The notes under the pieces were generated by a model. The model was not told the DNA's origin and ran no database searches. It saw only the letters and a program-made list of their open reading frames with translations. The position numbers were made by a program, and so were the translations under genes. From the NCBI RefSeq assembly GCF_008369325.1, contig NZ_VOBI01000005.1, positions 248,001 through 312,000 of the forward strand: 64,000 nucleotides of DNA. The letters are read 5' to 3'. This stretch comes from Pseudomonas sp. ANT_H12B. Its GTDB lineage: Bacteria; Pseudomonadota; Gammaproteobacteria; Pseudomonadales; Pseudomonadaceae. This document shows positions 29,280 through 38,886 of the stretch, piece after piece. Numbering within the stretch: the first letter of the stretch is position 1; the number at the start of each line of letters is the position of its first letter.

Positions 29280-30947
29280 ATGTCTGCTGCTTTTCGTTTG
29301 CCGCTGGACGTCTTCTACGAGCGCGAAGCCCGCCATCCCCGCCAGCGCTTTCTGGTCCAGCCTGTGGGCGGCGGACAGGTCGAGACCCTGACCTGGGCGG
29401 ACGTCGGTCATCAGGCCCGCTGCGCTGCGCACTGGCTACGGGCGCGCGAACTGCCGCAAGGCAGCCACATCGCCCTGATCTCGAAAAACTGCGCCCACTG
29501 GATCATTGCCGACCTGGCGATCTGGATGGCCGGCCATGTGTCGGTGCCGCTGTACCCGAACCTCACCGCTGAGTCCGTCGCGCAGGTGCTTGAACACTCC
29601 GAAGCGGCGCTGGCGTTTATCGGCAAACTCGATGACTGGCCAGGCATGTCTCGCGGGGTCAGCCCTTATCTGCCGACGATCAGCCTGCCGTTGCATCCGC
29701 AGGGCACGTTCGATTTCAGCTGGGCCGACTTGCAAGCGAGTTCACCGATCCAGGACGACCCCCAACCCGCCGCCGACCAATTGGCGACCATCATTTACAC
29801 CTCCGGCACCACCGGCCTGCCCAAAGGCGTGATGCACAGCTTCGCCAATCTGGGGTTTGCCACCACCCGCGGCACGCAGTTGTTCGGCCTCAATGAATCG
29901 GATCGACTGTTGTCCTACTTGCCGCTGTGCCACGTTGCCGAGCGGATGTTCGTCGAGCTGGCGTCGATCTACACCGGGCAAACCGTGTTCTTTGCCGAGA
30001 GCCTCGACACGTTCCTCACTGATTTGCAGCGTGCACGGCCGACTGCGCTGTTCGGCGTGCCGCGAATCTGGACAAAATTCCAGATGGGTGTGTACAGCAA
30101 GATCCCGGCCAAGCGTCTCGATTTCCTGCTCGGGCTGCCCTTCATCGGCAAACGGGCAGGGCACAAAGTCCTCGCCGGGCTTGGGCTGGATGCCTTGCGC
30201 ATCGCTTTGTCCGGCGCCGCGCCGGTGCCGCAAACCTTGTTGCTCTGGTACCGCAAGCTCGGGCTGGATGTACTGGAGGTCTATGGTATGACCGAAAGCT
30301 GCGGCTATTCGCACATTTGCCTGCCGGGCCAGAACAAACCCGGCTGGATCGGCAAGCCGTGCCCGGAGGTCGAGGTGCGGATCGCTGAGTCCGGCGAGGT
30401 CATGGTGCGTAGCGGCGCGACCATGCTCGGGTATTTCAAGGAGCCCGAGAAAACCGCCGACACCATCACCGAGGACGGCTTCCTGCGCACCGGTGACAAG
30501 GGCGAGGAAGACGCCGAAGGCAACCTGCGCCTGACCGGACGCCTGAAGGAAATCTTCAAGACCAGCAAAGGCAAATACGTGGCCCCGGCACCGATCGAGA
30601 ATCGTCTGGCGGTGCATTCGCGGATCGAACAGGTCTGCGTGGTCGGCGATGGTTTGAGCGCGCCGCTGGGCTTGTGCGTGCTCTCGGCGGTCGGGCAGCA
30701 GGACGCTGGCGGAACGGCGCGCGCAGGTCTGCATTCAAGTCTGGAAAAACTCCTGGAGGAGGTCAACGGTGCCCTCGACAAACATGAGCGCTTGCGCCGT
30801 CTGGTGGTGGTCAAGGACAGTTGGGCGGTGGAAAACGGCTTCCTGACGCCGACCTTGAAGATCAAGCGCAACGTGATCGAAGCAACGTATGGCGCCCGTT
30901 TCGAAGAATGGAGCGAGCGCAGCGAAGCGGTGCTGTGGCAGGATTGA
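29280..30947 (+). CDS. AMP-binding acyl-CoA synthetase, FadD-like
   Basis: 555 residues of the adenylate-forming family. The ATP loop is IIYTSGTTGLPKGVMHS near residue 178. YGMTESCGYSH is the A5 motif, FLRTGDKGE the A7 region and LKEIFKTSKGKYVAPAPIEN the hinge and C-terminal lysine region. It should activate a fatty or aryl carboxylic acid to its CoA thioester; the exact acid cannot be read. ATG 29280 has AAAGGAGCG upstream. Paired with a hotdog thioesterase gene 33 bases downstream; a perfect palindrome upstream probably controls both. Confidence 0.9.
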   Translation: MSAAFRLPLDVFYEREARHPRQRFLVQPVGGGQVETLTWADVGHQARCAAHWLRARELPQGSHIALISKNCAHWIIADLAIWMAGHVSVPLYPNLTAESVAQVLEHSEAALAFIGKLDDWPGMSRGVSPYLPTISLPLHPQGTFDFSWADLQASSPIQDDPQPAADQLATIIYTSGTTGLPKGVMHSFANLGFATTRGTQLFGLNESDRLLSYLPLCHVAERMFVELASIYTGQTVFFAESLDTFLTDLQRARPTALFGVPRIWTKFQMGVYSKIPAKRLDFLLGLPFIGKRAGHKVLAGLGLDALRIALSGAAPVPQTLLLWYRKLGLDVLEVYGMTESCGYSHICLPGQNKPGWIGKPCPEVEVRIAESGEVMVRSGATMLGYFKEPEKTADTITEDGFLRTGDKGEEDAEGNLRLTGRLKEIFKTSKGKYVAPAPIENRLAVHSRIEQVCVVGDGLSAPLGLCVLSAVGQQDAGGTARAGLHSSLEKLLEEVNGALDKHERLRRLVVVKDSWAVENGFLTPTLKIKRNVIEATYGARFEEWSERSEAVLWQD

Positions 30948-30980
30948 GCCACGAATAAAACCAACAAAGGAAAATCTGCG

Positions 30981-31424
30981 ATGAGTCTGTGGCGTACCAC
31001 TCCCAACATCGAGCAGTTGAACGCAATCCAGAAAAACACCATCGGCGAAGTGCTGGATATTCGCTTCGAAGCCTTCGATGAAGAGTCCCTGACCGCGAGC
31101 ATGGTCATCGACCACCGCACTCACCAGCCTTACGGCTTGCTGCACGGCGGCGCCTCGGTGGTGCTGGCCGAATCCGTCGGCTCCATGGCCAGCTACCTGT
31201 GCATCGATGCCAGCAAATTTTATTGCGTGGGCCTGGAAATCAACGCCAACCATTTGCGTGGTCTGCGCAGTGGACGGGTGACGGCGGTGGCCAAGCCGAT
31301 TCACATTGGGCGCACGACACATGTCTGGGATATCCGCTTGACCAGCGATGAGGGCAAGGCCAGTTGTGTGTCGCGGTTGACCATGGCGGTTGTGCCGTTG
31401 GGGCAAACACCGCCGGCTCGTTGA
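30981..31424 (+). CDS. Hotdog-fold acyl-CoA thioesterase
   Basis: 147 residues of the PaaI/EntH (4HBT) type: LLHGGASVVLAESVGSMAS contains the catalytic region, and GLEINANHLRG follows. It hydrolyses acyl-CoA or aryl-CoA thioesters. AAAGGAAAA precedes the ATG at 30981. Matches PA1618 by position. With the ligase upstream it may form a make-and-break pair that balances free acid and CoA ester. Confidence 0.92.
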   Translation: MSLWRTTPNIEQLNAIQKNTIGEVLDIRFEAFDEESLTASMVIDHRTHQPYGLLHGGASVVLAESVGSMASYLCIDASKFYCVGLEINANHLRGLRSGRVTAVAKPIHIGRTTHVWDIRLTSDEGKASCVSRLTMAVVPLGQTPPAR

Positions 31425-31466
31425 GATTCAGTGGGGCCGGCGGCGAAGAGATATCGGTGCGCAGCC

Positions 31467-34265
31467 TCAACCTTTCGGGCGTGTCTGCTGGTAGCTGTAT
31501 TTCTGCGGTTTCAACCGGACAGAGTGTGGAACCAGTACCTGAGGGCGATAGAGGTCATTCATCAGCCTGTCAGCAGGCACATCGTAGAGGGTGTCTCCGG
31601 CATCCTCGGCGTAGTTCAGAACATCAATCATGACGTTGAGCCCCATCCCGCGAATCATGTCCTCGCCCACGAACATTGCCCCATGACGTTGAGTGTCTTC
31701 ATCCTCGTTGTCCCTCAAAGCGAAGTCTCTTCCGTATGCACGAGCATCTTTTACCCAGGCAGGAGCTCCCTTTGGCCGGCTGGCTGGGAGAATGATATCG
31801 AGACTCTGAAGCAGGGAATATTGCGCCTGACCACTGTCCTGCAATGTCGAAAAAGGAGTCCTGTAGCGTTTGTCGCCGAATCGGCTGCTGGGTTTGGCCG
31901 GCTCTCTTTGCGCCTCCAGTGAGAAGAAAACAAAGTCGTCGGTTCCCAGTGAGGTCAAGTCGCCCTCAGCTGTATTGTTTTCATTGAAAATCAGCTGACG
32001 TTCGACAAGTTGTTTTCTGGAATAGAGTTCAACCACATCGTTTTTGCGAAGATCCTTGTCGGAAAAATGGACGAGGTGGAAGGGGCTTTTACTGAATTCA
32101 TCGAGAAAAAGTGCCTCGGCGGACTCGAGTTCGATTGATTCACTAAGCCGATCTTCAAGCTGCCTGATGTTTTTCCCTGACTGCTGCTGAAAGGTCGTCA
32201 GGCCATCATCTCCCGTATCAAGCTGCCGCCATGCACTCCCTTGGCTCAACATATGATTGAAGGCTTCGATCGCCTGTTGAGGGTTGCGGCCGTCAGGGTC
32301 GAAAAGGGTCACGGGATTGCTTCGGACAAACTGATAAAGGTTCAGGCCATCGACGGTCCCCGCCGGGTCGGGATTGAGCCAGCGTTGCCACCAGGGCGAG
32401 TAGTACCTGGCACCGTAATAATACAAGCCGGTTGCATCGCGCTCTTTGCCACAGTAGCGAAGGGTTGAATAACCGGCCTCTATCCTGTCGCTCCCGGCCC
32501 ACCACGCCGTTCCTCCGTACGGATAGTAACGTTCCAGACTGATCAGCTTTGCCTGGTCGTTCAACACCAAAGTGCTGGAGCCCAGATGATCGTTCAGGGA
32601 GTAGCGCAGTTGGTTCGTGGCAACGGCTGATGGACCACCTTTTTCCCAGTGGAAAATCTGCACGGTGCAATGCCCGGCAGGCACTGAAATGACGTGCAGG
32701 ATTTCATCAGGCGACTTGCGGATTTCAAGGCCGGGTAAATATCGCACCTCGTGAGTGCGCGTTAAGGTGCCGGTAGAAGCGATACGGATTTTCCGTTGGC
32801 GCAGACCGGCCTCGTCGTAAATGTAAATTTCAGAGTCGTTCGGTGCGTCTTCACGCACCACCTGATCGACCTGTTGCAGACGGTTATTCAGGCTCCAGAT
32901 CAGATCCTGACCCGGCAGCAGAAGTTTTTTATTGCCGTTGGCATCGAATCCGGCAGCGATTTCACTTTCGGTGGGTAACTCGCCGTCAGCTTTTTGTACC
33001 AGGCCCCGATTGCTGTATTTGGAAATACACATGCGCTGCGTCTGGCTGTGGCTGGCAGCGCTGTGAATCAGTTCGGTCAGGTTGCCAGCGCAATCGTACG
33101 AGTAGGTCTGGCGGTAGTTCTCCAGTTGTCCGGGGTCGGGGGGTGATTCAAAGACTGGCTGTTGGGGACCCAACTGGCTTCTGATTCGCTGCCAACCATT
33201 TGCCTCGATCAGTTGATACAAAGTGTTGTACGTGAAGGTGTTGGTCGGTTCGACCTTCTGGTTGCGAAAGAAACGGGTGCGCAGGGTTGCGTCGCTGATG
33301 CTGAGGATATTGCCGACCCGATCGTAGCGGTAGCTCAGGTGCTGAAGCAGTGGTTTGTCAGGAAGACAGGCCTTGAGCTCCAGCAAGCGACCGTCGCGAG
33401 GGCAGTAATGGGCTTCACTGATCACACCATTGCCGGCGGTCTGGCGCTCGATGTTGCCAAAAGCGTTGTAGTGAATGGCGCTCAGCAGTGGTGTTTCTTG
33501 CGTTTGCGCGGCGAGTTGCAGGCTTGTCTCGCTGAGTTGACCGGCAACATTCAGGCGTGAGAACCGGACGTTGCCTTGCGCATCTTCCTGGCTGATTGCG
33601 AATGCCATGGCATTGTATTTATTTCGGGTTGTCGCGCCGGTGCCGGCTTCGTGCAGCAGGTCTCGCGCGGCTTCGTCAGCGGGCCAGTCCGGCTCGTCCA
33701 GTTCTTCGAGAAAATGTCGGGTCTGCTCGATGACTCCGCCAATCAGCGCGAAGACGCTGAAGTGCACCGTGCCGGCACTGTCATCATGACGGATCAGCCG
33801 ACCACATTGATTGCGCAGCGCAAATGCGCGGCTTGCAACACCATAGGCATAACAGGCACTGGTTCTTGCGAGTTTGCCTGACGCCCGCTCGACAGTTTTG
33901 ACGGGGCGCAGCAACAAGTCGTAGTGGGTCTGGACCTGAGTGAACAGACTGTCCCAACTCACGAGTTTTTGACCGGCCACACCGAACAACACCAACCGGA
34001 TTCCCGCGTCCACACTATCGCTGCTAAGGGGATTGCCGGTGAGACTGAAGACCGTCTTCAGGTTGGGTCGGGCATCCGGTTCTGTCTCCAGCAGCTTGAA
34101 CAGACGAGGGTCCCAACTCACCGTAGGGTGGCCAACGGCATTGTAGAGTTGGCGGTTAACCCGAGGCTCTGGCGTCTTGCCAGGCGCGTCACGGCAGTAA
34201 GACACGTTGGCAACGTTGAGCCCTCGCGGGTCCTTTACGGTGACTGTCGGTGTTTGCGCGTGCAT
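31467..34265 (-). CDS. TccC/RHS-type toxin with polymorphic C-terminal domain
   Basis: 932 residues. The N-terminus (VTVKDPRGLNVANVSYCRDA, then VFSLTGNPLSSDSVDAG) resembles TccC-type insecticidal toxin-complex proteins. YD/RHS repeats run to the core end with YYGARYYSPWWQRWLNPDP and NPVTLFDPDGR at residue 660. The last 272 residues (661-932) share no RHS pattern and are visibly AT-richer, as expected for a swapped toxin module; VHFSDKDL and DDFVFFSLE hint at an ADP-ribosyltransferase-like fold. No signal peptide, TcA/TcB, VgrG or PAAR partner and no downstream immunity gene are present. ATG 34265 has GGGAG ten bases upstream. Confidence 0.88.
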   Translation of the reverse strand: MHAQTPTVTVKDPRGLNVANVSYCRDAPGKTPEPRVNRQLYNAVGHPTVSWDPRLFKLLETEPDARPNLKTVFSLTGNPLSSDSVDAGIRLVLFGVAGQKLVSWDSLFTQVQTHYDLLLRPVKTVERASGKLARTSACYAYGVASRAFALRNQCGRLIRHDDSAGTVHFSVFALIGGVIEQTRHFLEELDEPDWPADEAARDLLHEAGTGATTRNKYNAMAFAISQEDAQGNVRFSRLNVAGQLSETSLQLAAQTQETPLLSAIHYNAFGNIERQTAGNGVISEAHYCPRDGRLLELKACLPDKPLLQHLSYRYDRVGNILSISDATLRTRFFRNQKVEPTNTFTYNTLYQLIEANGWQRIRSQLGPQQPVFESPPDPGQLENYRQTYSYDCAGNLTELIHSAASHSQTQRMCISKYSNRGLVQKADGELPTESEIAAGFDANGNKKLLLPGQDLIWSLNNRLQQVDQVVREDAPNDSEIYIYDEAGLRQRKIRIASTGTLTRTHEVRYLPGLEIRKSPDEILHVISVPAGHCTVQIFHWEKGGPSAVATNQLRYSLNDHLGSSTLVLNDQAKLISLERYYPYGGTAWWAGSDRIEAGYSTLRYCGKERDATGLYYYGARYYSPWWQRWLNPDPAGTVDGLNLYQFVRSNPVTLFDPDGRNPQQAIEAFNHMLSQGSAWRQLDTGDDGLTTFQQQSGKNIRQLEDRLSESIELESAEALFLDEFSKSPFHLVHFSDKDLRKNDVVELYSRKQLVERQLIFNENNTAEGDLTSLGTDDFVFFSLEAQREPAKPSSRFGDKRYRTPFSTLQDSGQAQYSLLQSLDIILPASRPKGAPAWVKDARAYGRDFALRDNEDEDTQRHGAMFVGEDMIRGMGLNVMIDVLNYAEDAGDTLYDVPADRLMNDLYRPQVLVPHSVRLKPQKYSYQQTRPKG

Positions 34266-34491
34266 GACTGCAGAACTCCCTGAAGAGCGCCGGAACAGGT
34301 GCAGTTACTCTCGGTTGCTCCTGGGGTGTCAACTGTCAGAAATAACAGGTAGGTACGATGACCCGGAGAATGCTCCGGTTGTTTTTCATGGCTGAAACGA
34401 GGCTGTCATCATTCCTGGCACTTACGGTCATTGCGGTTCGCGACTGGCTTACAGACAATCAACGCCTGTTCTCGCTCATGGATTTGCCGGT

Positions 34492-35298
34492 ATGTCGCAG
34501 CAGATATTTTTCGCCCACGCCAATGGTTTTCCTTCGGGTACCTACGGCAAGTTGTTCGCGGCGCTGGCGCCTGAATATCAGGTGACGCATCTGGAACAGC
34601 ATGCCCACGATCCGCGTTTCCCGGCGGACGACAACTGGCAGAACCTGGTGGACGAACTGATCCATCATCTGAAGCAGCAACCCGAGCCGATCTGGGGCGT
34701 GGGCCATTCCTTCGGTGGCGTGTTGCACTTGCACGCGGCGCTGCGTTGCCCTGAACTCTATCGCGGTGTGGTTATGCTCGATTCGCCGGTGCTGACCCGG
34801 GCCGATCAGTGGGTCATCCGCGCCGCCAAGCGTTTTGGCTTCATCGATAAGTTGACGCCTGCTGGCCGTACGCTGGGGCGTCGAGAAGAGTTCGCTGACA
34901 TCGAAAGCGCCCGAAGCTATTTCGCCGGCAAAACCCTGTTTCGCGGCTTCGATCCGGAATGCTTCGATGCTTATCTGCAACACGGCTTGCACAAGGTTGG
35001 CGACAAGCTGCGCCTGCGGTTCGACCCGGCCACGGAAATCAGCATCTATCGTGGCGTGCCGCACACCAGCCCCGGCCGCGCACGTCAGCTGAAGGTGCCG
35101 CTGGCGGTGGTTCGCGGGCACAAGAGCCGCGTGGTGATGCGCCATCACGCCAATTTCGTCGGGCGCATGCCGTTGGGCGAGTCCCTGACCATGCCCGGTG
35201 GCCATATGTTTCCCCTCGAGCGTCCGCAAGACACCGCCACACTGCTGAAAGACCTCTTCAGTCGCTGGGAAGGTCGCCGCCAACAGGATTGCGCATGA
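34492..35298 (+). CDS. Alpha/beta-hydrolase, PA1621-like
   Basis: 268 residues. FAHANGFPSGTYG near the N-terminus forms the oxyanion region; GVGHSFGG near 71-77 holds the nucleophile serine; MPGGHMFPLERP near 236 gives the catalytic histidine. Substrate unknown. The start is ATG 34492. Its stop overlaps the start of a second hydrolase gene (ATGA), forming a coupled pair seen in other Pseudomonas (PA1621-1622 by memory). Confidence 0.87.
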   Translation: MSQQIFFAHANGFPSGTYGKLFAALAPEYQVTHLEQHAHDPRFPADDNWQNLVDELIHHLKQQPEPIWGVGHSFGGVLHLHAALRCPELYRGVVMLDSPVLTRADQWVIRAAKRFGFIDKLTPAGRTLGRREEFADIESARSYFAGKTLFRGFDPECFDAYLQHGLHKVGDKLRLRFDPATEISIYRGVPHTSPGRARQLKVPLAVVRGHKSRVVMRHHANFVGRMPLGESLTMPGGHMFPLERPQDTATLLKDLFSRWEGRRQQDCA

Positions 35299-36149
35299 GC
35301 AGCGTCGTCGAAGAAGTCCGCCTGAGCCTGCCGCATATCGAACTGGCAGCACACCTGTTCGGCCCCGAAGACGGCTTGCCGGTGATCGCTTTGCACGGCT
35401 GGCTGGACAACGCCAACAGCTTTGCCCGACTGGCGCCGAAGCTCAAAGGCTTGCGCATTATTGCGCTGGACATGGCCGGTCACGGTCATTCCGGGCATCG
35501 TCCGAGCGGTGCCGGTTACGCGTTGTGGGACTACGCCCATGACGTGCTGCAAGTCGCCGAACAACTGGGGTGGAAGCGCTTCGCGCTGCTGGGGCATTCC
35601 ATGGGTGCGATTGTTTCGCTGGTGCTGGCCGGTTCGTTGCCGGAGCGGGTGACCCATCTGGCGTTGATCGACGGCATCATTCCTCCTACCGACAAAGGCG
35701 AAAATGCTGCCGAAAGAATGGGCATGGCCCTGCAAGCGCAGCTGGATTTGCGCGAGAAACGCAAACCGGTCTACAACACGCTCGACCGCGCCATCGAAGC
35801 ACGCATGAAAGGGCTGGTGGCGGTCAGTCGTGAAGCCGCCGAACTGCTGGCCCAGCGTGGACTGATGCCGGTGCCGGGCGGTTACACCTGGCGCACCGAC
35901 AACCGCCTCACACTGCCATCGCCGCTGCGACTGACAACCGAACAGGCAATGGCTTTCGTCCAGCGGGTCAGTTGTCCTGCCAAACTGGTGGTCGCTGCCG
36001 ACGGCATGCTCGCCAAACATCCCGAGTTGCTGGAGCGTCTACCCTTTAGCCGTGAACAGCTGCCCGGCGGCCATCATTTGCACCTGAATGACGAACCCGG
36101 CGCCGACCTTGTCGCAGACTGTTTCAATCGGTTTTTCGCCGTTCCTTGA
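35295..36149 (+). CDS. Alpha/beta-hydrolase, PA1622-like
   Basis: 284 residues. [19 protein letters not shown] is the oxyanion region, [12 protein letters not shown] the strand-4 motif, [16 protein letters not shown] the nucleophile elbow (Ser about 104) and [13 protein letters not shown] the histidine end. Substrate unknown. The ATG at 35295 overlaps the previous stop by four bases; a GST gene follows 50 bases on. Confidence 0.87.
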   Translation: MSSVVEEVRLSLPHIELAAHLFGPEDGLPVIALHGWLDNANSFARLAPKLKGLRIIALDMAGHGHSGHRPSGAGYALWDYAHDVLQVAEQLGWKRFALLGHSMGAIVSLVLAGSLPERVTHLALIDGIIPPTDKGENAAERMGMALQAQLDLREKRKPVYNTLDRAIEARMKGLVAVSREAAELLAQRGLMPVPGGYTWRTDNRLTLPSPLRLTTEQAMAFVQRVSCPAKLVVAADGMLAKHPELLERLPFSREQLPGGHHLHLNDEPGADLVADCFNRFFAVP

Positions 36150-36199
36150 CTTGCGCCGGGCAACTGTCGAGGCTGGGCGGGTTGAAATGGGAGACAACC

Positions 36200-36859
36200 A
36201 TGATAGATCTCTACACCGCTGCGACCCCGAATGGCCACAAGGTCTCTATCGTGCTCGAGGAACTCGGCCTGCCCTACACGGTGCACGCCTTGAGTTTCGA
36301 CAAAAAGGAACAGAAGTCCGCGGACTTCCTCAAGATCAATCCCAATGGCCGGATTCCGGCGATTGTCGACCGCGCCAACGGCGATTTTGCCGTGTTCGAA
36401 TCCGGCGCCATCCTGATTTACCTCGCGGAGCTGAGCGGCAAATTGCTGCCCAAGGACCCCAAGGGGCGCTCGGTGGTATTGCAATGGCTGATGTTCCAGA
36501 TGGGTGGAATCGGCCCGATGCAGGGTCAGGCGAACGTGTTTTTCCGCTACTTCCCGGAAAAACTCCAGGGCGCCATCGACCGTTACCAGCATGAAACCCG
36601 TCGCCTCTACGAAGTGCTCGACACCCGTCTGCAAGACGTAGAGTTTCTGGCGGGTGAGTACAGCATTGCCGACATCGCGACCTTCCCTTGGGTGCGTGGT
36701 TACGAGTGGTCGGGCGTTTCGGTGGACGGCTTGCCGGCCTTGCAACGCTGGATGGCAACCATGGAGGCGCGTCCGGCGGTGCAGCGTGGTTTGCTGGTGC
36801 CCGAACGCATCGATGACGCCAGCGTCGTCAAGGGTGCCCAGGCCATGCTGATCCGATGA
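36200..36859 (+). CDS. Glutathione S-transferase family protein
   Basis: 219 residues. The thioredoxin-like N-domain (1-80) has [16 protein letters not shown], the [11 protein letters not shown] cis-proline and the [11 protein letters not shown] glutathione-binding motif. The helical C-domain has [15 protein letters not shown]. This resembles the Nu/YfcG-type class, often with disulfide reductase activity. GGGAGA precedes ATG 36200; it overlaps the DUF4892 gene by four bases (ATGA). Confidence 0.92.
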   Translation: MIDLYTAATPNGHKVSIVLEELGLPYTVHALSFDKKEQKSADFLKINPNGRIPAIVDRANGDFAVFESGAILIYLAELSGKLLPKDPKGRSVVLQWLMFQMGGIGPMQGQANVFFRYFPEKLQGAIDRYQHETRRLYEVLDTRLQDVEFLAGEYSIADIATFPWVRGYEWSGVSVDGLPALQRWMATMEARPAVQRGLLVPERIDDASVVKGAQAMLIR

Positions 36860-37674
36860 GCCTGACCATGCGTTCACTCAGCCTGCTGGCATTGTGTTGT
36901 TCCAGTCCCCTGTTGTTTGCCGCCGATGTCCCGGGTAGCCAGGACCTGCCGATCGTGCCGCGTATTACCGATGCGCAGATCGTCGACTATCGCCCGACGG
37001 TAGAGCTTGAGCGGATCTACCCGATGGGTTCGATTCGCAAGATCAGCGGCCAATTGCGTTTCGACGGTCAGGTCAGCGCGCGAGGGCAAACCACCTCGGC
37101 GACCTACGAACTGCCGCCTGAACATTCCTCTAACGATGCCTTTACCGCTGCTCGTGAAGCCCTGCAGAAGCAGGACGCCGAGCTGCTGTTCTGGTGCCAG
37201 GCGCGTGATTGCGGTGAAAGCAGCCTGTGGGCCAATGAAGTCTTCAGCAACGCCAAGCTCTATGGCGCTGATGATCAGCAGGCGTATCTGCTGCTGCGTC
37301 TGGCGGCGCCACAGGACAACACACTGGTTGCGCTTTACAGCATCACCCGCGGCAATCGCAAAGCCTATCTGCATGTCGAACAGTTCGACGCCGCTGCGCC
37401 GCTGGGCGATTTGCTGCCGACTTCTGCAACCTTGCTTAGAGAACTCAAAAGCACCGGTGAACTCGATTTCCCCAAACTGACCGGAGATCCTGACGATACC
37501 TGGCTGCGCCTGATCTCCCGCGGGTTGAATCTGGACACCACGTTGCGGATCAGTGTTTCCGGGCCGAAAGCCGAAGTCTGGCGTCAGGCACTGATCGGGC
37601 AGGGCGTGCGTACCGCCCGGATGGAAGCCGGCAGTGTCGAAGGCTCTGGTTTGCACATCGAACTGTTGCGATAA
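36856..37674 (+). CDS. DUF4892 secreted protein
   Basis: 272 residues. The signal peptide ([20 protein letters not shown]) cleaves near residue 23. The body shows the DUF4892 pattern, with [34 protein letters not shown] and a C-terminal OmpA-like-sized domain without clear peptidoglycan-binding residues. Periplasmic, function unknown. Coupled to the GST gene by ATGA; last member of the hydrolase-hydrolase-GST run. Confidence 0.82.
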   Translation: MSLTMRSLSLLALCCSSPLLFAADVPGSQDLPIVPRITDAQIVDYRPTVELERIYPMGSIRKISGQLRFDGQVSARGQTTSATYELPPEHSSNDAFTAAREALQKQDAELLFWCQARDCGESSLWANEVFSNAKLYGADDQQAYLLLRLAAPQDNTLVALYSITRGNRKAYLHVEQFDAAAPLGDLLPTSATLLRELKSTGELDFPKLTGDPDDTWLRLISRGLNLDTTLRISVSGPKAEVWRQALIGQGVRTARMEAGSVEGSGLHIELLR

Positions 37675-37741
37675 GCTTCACCTGGCGAGCGCGCTTGCGC
37701 GTTCGCCTACTCTTTTGCGAACTGACTTTTTCGAGATTCAA

Positions 37742-38797
37742 ATGATCAATAATGATCGGCTGTTGGTGCAGGTCCTGCTCCTGGTGCTGTTTGGCGCGAG
37801 CTTCTGGGTGATGGCGCCGTTCTGGTCGGCGCTGTTCTGGGGCGCGGTGCTGGCGTTTGCCAGTTGGCCGCTGATGCGTTTGCTGACTCATTGGCTCAAT
37901 GGTCGCGAGTCTCTGGCGGCGGCATTGCTGACGTTGGGGTGGATGTTAGTGGTGGCGGTGCCGTTGGTTTGGCTTGGGTTCAACCTGGCGGACCATGTGC
38001 GCGATGCGACGGCGTTCATCAAGGATGTGCAGGTCGATGGCCTGCCTGAGGCGCCTGTCTGGCTGGGCAGTGTTCCGTTGGTCGGCGAACGGCTGGTGGG
38101 GATCTGGAACAGCATCGATCAGCAGGGCGCGGCGATGATGGTGGCGGTCAAACCTTATCTGGGGCAGGTCGGCAACTGGTTGCTGGCGCGCAGTGCACAG
38201 ATTGGCGGCGGGATTCTCGAGCTGACGCTGAGTATCGTCTTCGTGTTCTTTTTCTACCGTGACGGGCCGCGTTTGGCGGGGTTTGTTCACGGGTTGCTGG
38301 AGCGGCTGATTGGTGACCGCGCCGGGTATTACATTGAGCTGGTGGCCGGTACGGTGCAGCGGGTGGTGAACGGTGTCATCGGGACGGCGGCGGCGCAGGC
38401 GGTACTGGCGTTGATCGGGTTCTTGATTGCAGGGGTTCCCGGGGCGCTGGTGCTCGGTATTGTGACCTTCCTGCTGAGTCTGATTCCGATGGGGCCGCCA
38501 TTGGTGTGGATTCCCGCCACAGCCTGGCTGGCCTGGAAGGGTGAGTATGGGATGGCGGTGTTTCTCGGGTGTTGGGGGACGTTCATCATTAGTGGGGTCG
38601 ACAACGTGCTTAAGCCTTACCTGATCAGTCGGGGTGGGAATTTGCCGTTGGTGATTGTGCTGCTTGGGGTGTTTGGTGGGTTGATTGCCTTTGGGTTTAT
38701 CGGTCTGTTCATTGGCCCGACGTTGTTGGCCGTGGCCTACAGCTTGCTGACCGACTGGAGCAAGAGCCAGTCGCGGGTTGAAGATCGCCGCCCCTGA
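37742..38797 (+). CDS. AI-2E/PerM-family membrane transporter
   Basis: 351 residues with about eight hydrophobic segments. It carries family features such as FFFYRDGPRLAGF, GTAAAQAVLALIGFLIAG, IPMGPPLVWIPA and the C-terminal GLFIGPTLLAVAYSLL. The family (DUF20) includes putative autoinducer-2 exporters and Na+/H+ antiporters; the substrate is not known here. The start is ATG 37742 (MINNDRLL), 67 bases after the DUF4892 stop. It ends just before a repeat cluster. Confidence 0.85.
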   Translation: MINNDRLLVQVLLLVLFGASFWVMAPFWSALFWGAVLAFASWPLMRLLTHWLNGRESLAAALLTLGWMLVVAVPLVWLGFNLADHVRDATAFIKDVQVDGLPEAPVWLGSVPLVGERLVGIWNSIDQQGAAMMVAVKPYLGQVGNWLLARSAQIGGGILELTLSIVFVFFFYRDGPRLAGFVHGLLERLIGDRAGYYIELVAGTVQRVVNGVIGTAAAQAVLALIGFLIAGVPGALVLGIVTFLLSLIPMGPPLVWIPATAWLAWKGEYGMAVFLGCWGTFIISGVDNVLKPYLISRGGNLPLVIVLLGVFGGLIAFGFIGLFIGPTLLAVAYSLLTDWSKSQSRVEDRRP

Positions 38798-38834
38798 TCC
38801 GCCGCCAGGGACGCTCCGCGTTCCACTTCGGGAT

Positions 38835-38886
38835 GTGACGCAGAGCGTCACGGGATGCATTCCCACGCAGAGTGTGGGAACGATCA
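38835..38886. repeat. Repeat cluster of the GTTCCCACGC family
   Basis: Two adjoining hairpins: GTGACGCAGAGCGTCAC (38835-38851) and TTCCCACGCAGAGTGTGGGA (38860-38879). They share the CGCAGAG core. The right edge, AACGATCA, supplies on the minus strand the stop codon of the truncated response-regulator gene. Same family as 4859-4892. Confidence 0.78.

Noticed and set aside
34358..34585. A short plus-strand frame before the first hydrolase
   Set aside because: Overlaps the hydrolase gene in another frame, has no convincing ribosome site and no family resemblance.
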